A stretch of DNA of 64,000 nt from Adineta ricciae (lineage: Eukaryota; Rotifera; Eurotatoria; Adinetida; Adinetidae): NCBI GenBank assembly GCA_905250025.1, contig CAJNOJ010000006.1, forward strand, positions 930,001 to 994,000, read 5' to 3'. Made by a program: the position numbers and the translations under genes. Positions 62,281-64,000 of the stretch are shown here, in pieces (position 1 is the stretch's first letter; the number at the start of each line of letters is the position of its first letter). Under the pieces are notes generated by a model, which was not told where the DNA came from, ran no database searches, and saw nothing but the letters and a program-made list of their open reading frames with translations.

Positions 62281-63462
62281 TTAAAGTTCGATTTTGTGTA
62301 AATAAATCAAAAGCGAATCAATAGCGAAAAGAAAAAATAAGAACGTCTCAATGAGATGAGCTCGATTGACCGATGTTCGTCTAATGATAGAGAAAGAACA
62401 AATGAACAATGATCGATTGATCATCTTTCTCTATTTCTCATTGGCCAACGAGATAAGATCCTGTATAAAAACCTGTCTTTCGTTTTCTTTTGAGTACTAC
62501 TGAGATATTCAATGGAAGAGTACGTTCGGCTGATGACTTCGCTCGACAGGTTATTAGCACTTCGATTTCATGAAACATGACACTCAAGATAATAGTATGA
62601 TACGCATATCTTTCGTCTGTGCCAAGTGACATCTGTTATCTCTTTCGAGTAGATTATGATTGGTTTGATCACAAAAAGAGTAATCTTTAATTATAAAGGA
62701 AGTCACTTCCTTTTCTTATATGCTTTTTTTCCTAATAAACAAAAAAGAAAACGCACGCACACGGGAAAAAGATACTGTACACAAAAAGAAACCAATGCTC
62801 GGAAAAGAAACAAACAGATCGGGTATAAAAGACCGAAAAAACGAACCCGTTCTAGATACTTGTTGCTAGATATATATGTATATATATACAAGCAGAAAAT
62901 GGTCACATCGAAGTTTTTTTTTACATATATACACTGACAAGTTAATGTTGTTCGTTTTTCATCTTTATCATCAAATGTACATAAAGAGAAAAAACGAATT
63001 CATATGTAAGAAACAGAGTGCAAGAGAGAGCGAGAGCGAGAGAGAGATAGACAAAAAGAATCACAGATGAAACAATGACGTGTACTGTAATAAAGAGGAA
63101 GAAGATATACAAATATATGTATGTACATGGGGAAAAGACATGAAACTGTTCTTCAATGTTATGCACAAAAAGAAAGAGGAAAAAAACTCGAAAGAATAAA
63201 CCAAACAAACAAACGAACAAACAACAGATCAGTTGATTGTGAAGCAATGAAACGAAACGAAAGAGACAAATGTAACAGGAAACGAACTAATGGTATGCTA
63301 AACCGGGAAAATCAACTCTCTCACACTCACTTAATTTACAACACACAGAAATAAAAGTAATAGAGATACCTGAAATGGTCTGGTTGTTACAAACACGCAC
63401 GCACACACATATATTATATATATATATATATATAGAGAAAATTTTTATATACAAATTTCTTT
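62281..63462. other. Intergenic region with low-complexity sequence
   Basis: Between the start of the AT-hook gene and the 3' end of the last ankyrin gene. Strongly A-rich and GA/CA-rich, ending in a TA dinucleotide run. No supported gene. Confidence 0.5.
63409..63434. repeat. TA dinucleotide microsatellite
   Basis: A nearly perfect TA run of about 12 units following a CA-rich stretch, just beyond the stop codon of the last ankyrin gene. Confidence 0.75.
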
Positions 63463-63804
63463 TTACATCATACCAATCTGATTGAACACAGATTCATCAT
63501 CGCCATATAAGTCAATAAGAACTCCTAATACTTGAGGATGTTCATGAGCAATTGCCCATTCAACAAGTGATTTGTCACCTGTTTTGCGACGTTCTTCGTA
63601 CCGACGCCAATCGGCACCGTGCTTCAGTAACGTAACAACAACAGAACCTTGATTGCATTCAATAGCTCGTTCTAATGGAGTCTTATCTTCGAAGCCAGGA
63701 TAATCAACGGGAAAACCACGTGCTAATAAATATTCAATGATATCAAGACGACCATAGCCTATGGCAACATTTAATGCTGATTCACGAGCCACCGAGATGC
63801 AGTA
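63463..63804 (-). CDS. Ankyrin-repeat protein, C-terminal exon (partial)
   Basis: A 113-residue terminal exon with an acceptor at 63805-63807, read in phase 0. It has at least two ankyrin repeats (ALNVAIGYGRLDIIEYLLARG; TPLERAIECNQGSVVVTLLKHGAD), a more divergent third, and ends in GMM. It has no ATG of its own, so coding exons lie upstream. A candidate 5' exon (about 63981-63876, starting MCRNSS and containing LNFGLIMAKVFAAS) has a good donor but ends in phase 1, which does not fit. Either that exon is wrong or an exon is missing. The real 5' end may lie beyond the window. Confidence 0.65.
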   Translation of the reverse strand, partial: YCISVARESALNVAIGYGRLDIIEYLLARGFPVDYPGFEDKTPLERAIECNQGSVVVTLLKHGADWRRYEERRKTGDKSLVEWAIAHEHPQVLGVLIDLYGDDESVFNQIGMM

Positions 63805-64000
63805 CTAGAATAAAAATATTCGATTTTATTTGTTATTTGATCATCGCCAATATTCTTATTAACAAGAAATCTTACGGTCAACGAAAAGACGTTGACTCGC
63901 AGCGAAAACCTTGGCCATGATTAATCCAAAATTGAGCTTTTCAAGCATATAGAAGGATGAAAGCGAACTATTCCTACACATCAAGGTTAAACCAAAATAG

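Noticed and set aside
62656-63354. Several Lys/Arg-rich frames on both strands
   Set aside because: Low-complexity A-rich and CA/GA-rich DNA; no motif or exon structure.

Overview
The window is nuclear DNA from a small invertebrate, most plausibly a bdelloid rotifer such as Adineta or Rotaria. It is AT-rich. Genes are broken by many tiny introns (mostly 48-65 bp) with GT...AG borders, usually ending TTAG or CTAG. The proteins are protostome versions of animal families. The phylum is an inference from intron size, composition and compact gene order; no marker gene settles it. I built the gene models by hand, joining exons so that splice phase and reading frame agree throughout. Twelve of the fifteen multi-exon models close in frame from ATG to stop; exceptions are noted.

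Left third (1-18.2 kb). After a possible retroelement scrap come a GATA1/2/3-type transcription factor (minus), an unrecognised disordered protein (minus), a tiny secreted peptide precursor resembling neuropeptide Y/F (plus), and a 22-exon TRPC cation channel (minus). A 5-kb gene-poor gap follows, between the divergent TRPC and type II membrane protein genes.

Middle (23-46.6 kb). An unrecognised type II membrane protein (plus), an ABCG half-transporter (minus) and an ORP2-like oxysterol-binding protein (minus) lead to a run of plus-strand genes: a USP32-type deubiquitinase, a TAO kinase and an NDFIP-like Nedd4 adaptor. An ankyrin protein (minus) follows.

Right third (49-64 kb). VPS35L, a Retriever subunit, converges on a 28-exon F-spondin relative whose spondin_N/TSR/Kunitz block has been duplicated inside one reading frame. 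Then come a six AT-hook chromatin protein and the end of a second ankyrin gene running off the window.

The genes are not an operon or one pathway. Some share themes: ubiquitin and endosomal sorting (USP32, NDFIP, VPS35L), lipid handling (ABCG, ORP2), and signalling or neural function (TRPC, NPY/F-like peptide, F-spondin, GATA). The most interesting items are the double spondin, the NPY/F-like precursor with Trp where the amidation Gly is expected, and the paired similar cassette exons in TRPC. I saw no CRISPR array, rRNA or tRNA gene, and no convincing intact transposon.
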